Source: Salvia splendens (lineage: Eukaryota; Streptophyta; Magnoliopsida; Lamiales; Lamiaceae). Taken from it: a DNA stretch of 64,000 nucleotides. Shown here piece after piece: positions 59,690-64,000 of the stretch. Below the pieces are notes generated by a model. The model made no database searches. It saw only the letters and a program-made list of their open reading frames with translations, and was not told the origin of the DNA. A program made the translations under genes and the position numbers. Each line of letters starts with the position of its first letter. Position 1 is the stretch's first letter. The stretch is taken from positions 1,364,001 through 1,428,000 of the forward strand of contig NC_056046.1 of assembly GCF_004379255.2 (NCBI RefSeq). The letters are read 5' to 3'.

Positions 59690-60328
59690 TAGCAGTTGAA
59701 GGTTATATCTATGGGTGTGCTGCTTGTTAAAAATCTTGATGCTTTTCTTGGGTTTTTTTTTCTGGTGTTTTGGACTTGTGGTTGGGTCATGATCATGGGT
59801 TGAGTAGTTTATCAAAATTACTACACTTCTTATTCTTATTTTCCCCTTTTTAAAAAAAATATCAATAATATGTCCATGTAAATAAAATACACCTTAACAA
59901 GTTAACATCTAAATTTAGAAACAATCAAGTTTCAATGAATTACCGAACATTCGTTCATGCTAGCTAGCATTTCAAGCTTCCCCGCTCTTCTGCGAACTAA
60001 CTTGGTAATTTTCATCATGAATTGATGAATAAAATCAAAATTTCACGTGGGGCCTACAATAATTGATAAAAAGAAATCAACGTGATCCTTACTATCCAGT
60101 CAACGTTCAAGCGATGAAACGATGATCAAATCAATTCTCACTACCGCTTTCATAATCACTCATTCGCAGCTCGAATCTCTCAAAAGAGGCGCCGGTGGTG
60201 GTAGAGGTTGCTAGCTAAGGTTAGTGATTTGTCAACTTAATTTTCGTTTGATCGGTGGAAAGTAGGACTAAACCTAGCTTTAATCTCTCTTCTCCACCAC
60301 TCGCTGAAATATACGCAAGTTAGGGATC
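59690..60328. other. Intergenic region upstream of the NLR pseudogene
   Basis: The 3' end of the prefoldin gene is followed by AT-rich DNA and then about 200 bp of more mixed sequence that would have been the NLR promoter and leader. No gene is seen. Confidence 0.5.
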
Positions 60329-63026
60329 ATGGCAGCAGCTTATGCAGCTCTGAGTTCCGTTAACCATGTTCTAGATCAGCTCCGCCTCCATCCCCACCCT
60401 CCAATTTCTATCCACAATCAACACGCTCAATCACTCACTAGAATAATCAATCAGCGACGAAGCTGACGAATTGGAGTGTCGAATTGCTGATGCAGCTCAT
60501 GCCGCTGAAGATGTAATTGAGGGGCATATAGTCGATCGGATTCTCGCTAGTTCGGGAACGTCGAGTGATGGTGAGGAAATCAGTTGTATTGAGTTCGGTC
60601 GAAATCTGGAGAGAGTCTTAGGGGAGATGGATTTGATTGAGAAGGAAGCGATGTTGGTTAAGCAGAAAGGGGGAAATCAAGGCCAGCTACGAAGACTCTC
60701 ATCAGTGCCGGCTGGCTCAGGGCTTGACGTTGCGATGATAGGAGTTGACGAGATATTGGTGAAATTGATGGATACGCTTACCAGTGGAAAGTCCGGTCGA
60801 CAGACCATCTCGATAACAGGTATGGGTGGGATTGGTAAGACCACTCTTGCTAGAAGTATTTATGAAAATCAGATGATTGAGCATCATTTTGATATTCTGG
60901 GTTGGGTTACAATACCTCAAGAATACACAATGGAAGATATACTTTTACAACTTGTTCTTTGTCTGAGAAAGAGCCAAGGGATGAGTAGGGAAAGTTTGAG
61001 TGAGATGAGTGAGGATGAATTAGGAGAAACTTTATACAAAAGTTTGTGGTATGAGGTATTTGATTGTGATAGATGATCTTTGGGATGTTGAGGTGTGGGA
61101 TGGATTACAACATATCTTTCCAAATAATAGGAACCAAAGTAGAATCATGATCACCACTAGACTAGCAAACTTGGCGGTACAATTAAGCGGTTCTCACAGT
61201 TACGAGATGAATTTTCTTGATGAGAAGGACAGTTGGAATTTGCTCTGCAAGTATGTGTTTGGAAATGAAAGTTGCCCATGTGAGTTGGAGGGTATCGGGA
61301 AGGAAATTGCAAGAAATTGTGAAGGGCTGCCTCTGTTTATTGTTGTAATTGGAGGGCTCTTGACAATGTATGAGAAGATCCTAGAATATTGGGAACGCAT
61401 TGCAATAGATCTAATTGCAACTGTGAATTTGGAAGCAGATGAGCGCTGCTTAAAAATACTATACACAAGTTATAATCATTTACCAGTTCATCTAAAGCCA
61501 TGTTTTCTTTACATAGGAGTTTTTCCAGAGGACAGTGTGATCAATGCATCTGAGCTTATCAAACTATAGGTTGCAGAAGGATTTCTTCGGCCAATTGATG
61601 GGAAAAGCTTGGTTGAAGTTGCAAAAGAGTACTTGAAAGAACTTGTTGAGAGGAATCTTATTTTAGTTCACAAGTGGGGATCCAATGGAAAGGTAAAATC
61701 TTGCAAAATTCACGATCTCCTGAGGGATATTTGTTTGAAAGAAGCTGTTAAACAAAAGTTTGTTGGTGTTGTAAGGCAGAGGAATCCCGATGCCAGAATT
61801 ACCCAATGCCGCATTCTTGTTCATCGTCGACACAGATCAAAAGAGAGATATAATGCCTCCAATATGTCACCTGCTGAGCTCTCTTTTATATTGGATTTTA
61901 CGACGATCTTTCTTATAATTATCATCTTTATCCTTTCCTAGATGCTTCCGCGTATGTGGCACCTGCTCGTTCTTTGATATGGGATTCTTTTGGGCATCGT
62001 TCTTATACTTCTTCAAAAGGGGAGCTTGAGGGATATTTTGAAGGACTTTCAGAGTCACTAAATCTCAGACTGTTGAGGGTGTTTAAAATATTTGATCTTA
62101 AACATAGATATTCATCTTCTACGGACGAAATGAAATGCGCATATTTCCAAGATAGTGTATCTAAGCTGCTGAACTTGAGGTACATTTCTTACCCACCGAC
62201 AGGGCACACTTTTTCCCCTCCAATGTGCCGCCTCTGGAATTTGCATACATTGACTGCTAGGAATACCACAGCGGTTGCTCCACCTGAAATATGGAAAATG
62301 CCTCTACTTAGGCATGTGGAATTCTACAGCATCTCTTTACCAGATTGTCCCATTGAGGGTTTTGTTTTGGAGAGCCTACAGACTCTCTGTACAGTCACTA
62401 TTTGGGACTGCCGCAAAAAGGTGTTGAAAAGAATTCCCAATATAAAGAAACTCAAGATTCATCTGTGCAAACTGGAGAGTTCGTCTGTAACCTATCTCAA
62501 CAATCTTACCTGTTTGCATAAACTTGAATCTCTTGAAATCACTTCATTTGCTGACTTTTTTCAGCACTCAACTCTATTGGAGTTTTGGAGCAACCTCGGC
62601 CTCCCTTATTCTCTTAAGAAGTTAACTTTGTTGGGCACTCAAATCCGTTGGGAAGACATGCCAGCAACGATAGGCTGGCTACCCCATCTTCAAGTTCTCA
62701 AACTGAAACGAGATTCTTTCATTGGATCTGAATGGGAAACAGTTGAAAGGCAGTTCTGCCAACTCAAATACTTGCAGATTGATCGTTGTGACTTGGTGTA
62801 CTGGACAACAGAAAGCACCCACTTTCCATGCCTTGAGCACCTTCAACTTGAACATTTGATATTGAAGGAGATCCCTTTATCTATTGGTGAAATACCAACG
62901 CTTCAGTCAATCAAGTTGGTTGATTGCTGCACTTCTGCTGTCGCCTCTGCTACAAAAATACGAGAAGATCAACAAGAGAACTATGGGAATGATGACCTTC
63001 AAATTCAGATAGAAGATCAACAATAG
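60329..63026 (+). pseudogene. CC-NB-ARC-LRR pseudogene, R1-like, four or more lesions
   Basis: The sequence is homologous to the NLR at 54389-57007 along its whole length. The start MAAAYAALSSVNHVLDQL at 60329 runs into a stop and is out of frame with the next block (60456-61076: AEDVIEGHIVDRI, P-loop GMGGIGKTTLAR). A second shift near 61050 leads to RYLIVIDDLWDVE, SRIMITTR and CEGLPLFIVVIGG. A TAG at 61567-61569 follows IKL just before [10 protein letters not shown] third shift near 61890 joins the LRR block (about 61895-63026). The MHD position reads IHD. The individual blocks are well conserved, so inactivation looks fairly recent. The final stop at 63024 falls in a 48-bp repeat. Confidence 0.88.
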
Positions 63027-63112
63027 TACTATGGGAATGGTGGCCTTCAAATTCAGGTAGAAGATCAACAAGAGTACTATGGTAATAATGACCTTCAAAT
63101 TCAGGTAGAAGA
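62968..63112 (+). repeat. 48-bp tandem repeat at the NLR C-terminus, three copies
   Basis: The 48-bp unit encodes 16 residues (DQQENYGNDDLQIQIE in the first copy). The second copy has TAG where the third has GAG, which ends the frame at 63026. The frame is open again through copy 3 and on to about 63199, where AAGCAAGGTATGT looks like a splice donor. Confidence 0.85.
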
Positions 63113-63199
63113 TCAAATAAACAAACCATGGGCGTATGACAGTCTAGTTCTGGCGCAAAGGAATCAAAACAAACAGTTTTCATCATATTACCAAAGCAA

Positions 63200-64000
63200 G
63201 GTATGTATTTTAATTTTACGGTATAAAGTTCAGGAATGCTATTAGCCCAAACTTGGGTATCATGCCTATATGAACTCTATCTGTTGCCTGTTGGGCAACA
63301 GGAAAAGGGCTTTTTAAACATGTCTGTTATAGTTCCTGAAAGAAAATAATTTGGTGGATTTTAATGGATTTCTTGACCAACAATTATATATGTAGAATGA
63401 ATCTCTCTCCCCCCCCCCCACAGCCCTTGTCGTAGATGATTAGAAGCAGTTTTTGATTGGTATTGTTTGCATATTTATCTCTGTAAATATGAAGCAGTTG
63501 CTGCAGTTAGCTATGGATAAAAAGCTTGGGGGATCTAATCGCTTTAGTCGTGGAGCACGATGACGTCTGCAAAACATATTCGAGTAATAAGTAGGTTTTA
63601 CATGAACACCTCGTTATACTCCTTACAATTGATTCATAGTTTCTAACATCGTTGTGTTGGTATTGGCAGTGATGTCTTCACAAGTTTACAAATGCATGTT
63701 GAGAGGGTGAAACCTACTTTCCCTTTCCATTTCCGTTCCCGTTCCAGTAGACGATGAAGTCGAACCCCTAACCCCTTGGCCAAAGGTGAGAAGGAGTTGT
63801 TGAGGGTGAGTAAATTTGATATTATCCTTAAGTGTAGTGAATACTACATCGTTAAAATCACATATACACATACTCCATGATAAAGTGGTAAAGAAACACA
63901 CATGACCACTGTGTTCACGTTGGATATGTGGTTTTTAAAAAATTGAGAGATATTTTCGTAAATTTATATGTTTAATATTAATTTGAAATATTATTATATT
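63200..64000. other. Intergenic or intronic stretch at the right edge
   Basis: This is AT-rich with a run of 11 C near 63411-63421. If the donor at about 63200 is used, the first part would be an intron of the NLR pseudogene. No other gene is recognised; the window ends here. Confidence 0.45.

Overview
The window is nuclear DNA of a flowering plant. The genes are split by introns with GT/AG borders, all products are eukaryotic housekeeping or plant-specific proteins, and AT-rich intergenic DNA is full of plant-type transposons. The R1-type CC-NLR genes suggest an asterid, possibly Lamiales; that is an inference and no species is claimed. I read everything by eye: exon borders were placed by frame continuity, GT/AG and family conservation, and no database was searched.

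Layout. 1323-8282 is a complete, apparently very young LTR retrotransposon. It has 601-bp LTRs that look identical, a perfect 5-bp target duplication, gag, almost no pol, and a spliced antisense gene. 9266-12547 (+) is a UspA-domain receptor-like cytoplasmic kinase. 13231-14996 (-) is a METTL2/6/8-type tRNA m3C methyltransferase. 16009-16584 (+) is TIM23. 18672-24225 (-) is the mitochondrial pyruvate dehydrogenase E2 subunit, with 18 coding exons. 25570-26865 (-) is N-myristoyltransferase. 29998-31576 (+) is eIF4A. 32374-32691 (+) is a small DUF3511 protein. 35285-38251 (-) is a casein kinase 1-like kinase. 40005-44761 (-) is a P4-ATPase lipid flippase. 47885-48441 (-) is an EPF-like secreted peptide. 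54389-63026 is a small resistance-gene cluster: one nearly intact CC-NLR, a winged-helix relic of a different NLR subfamily, and one broken CC-NLR. Prefoldin subunit 2 (59252-59689) sits between them.

The genes do not form a pathway; the order is ordinary plant synteny. Two products act in mitochondria (TIM23 and PDC E2). Several others are core cytosolic or membrane functions.

The more unusual content is in the mobile DNA. The young retrotransposon has lost reverse transcriptase but keeps gag and an intact three-exon antisense gene. Several short DNA transposons have perfect 8- or 9-bp target duplications inside introns. A 502-bp foldback embedded in (TA)n abuts the flippase stop codon. A 2.3-kb Mutator-like element with two further elements nested in it ends about 58 bp upstream of the NLR start. 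That NLR has its conserved first 28 codons out of frame with the body across a (CT)n run. I found no CRISPR array, no rRNA and no convincing tRNA gene, and nothing I would call a wholly new system.
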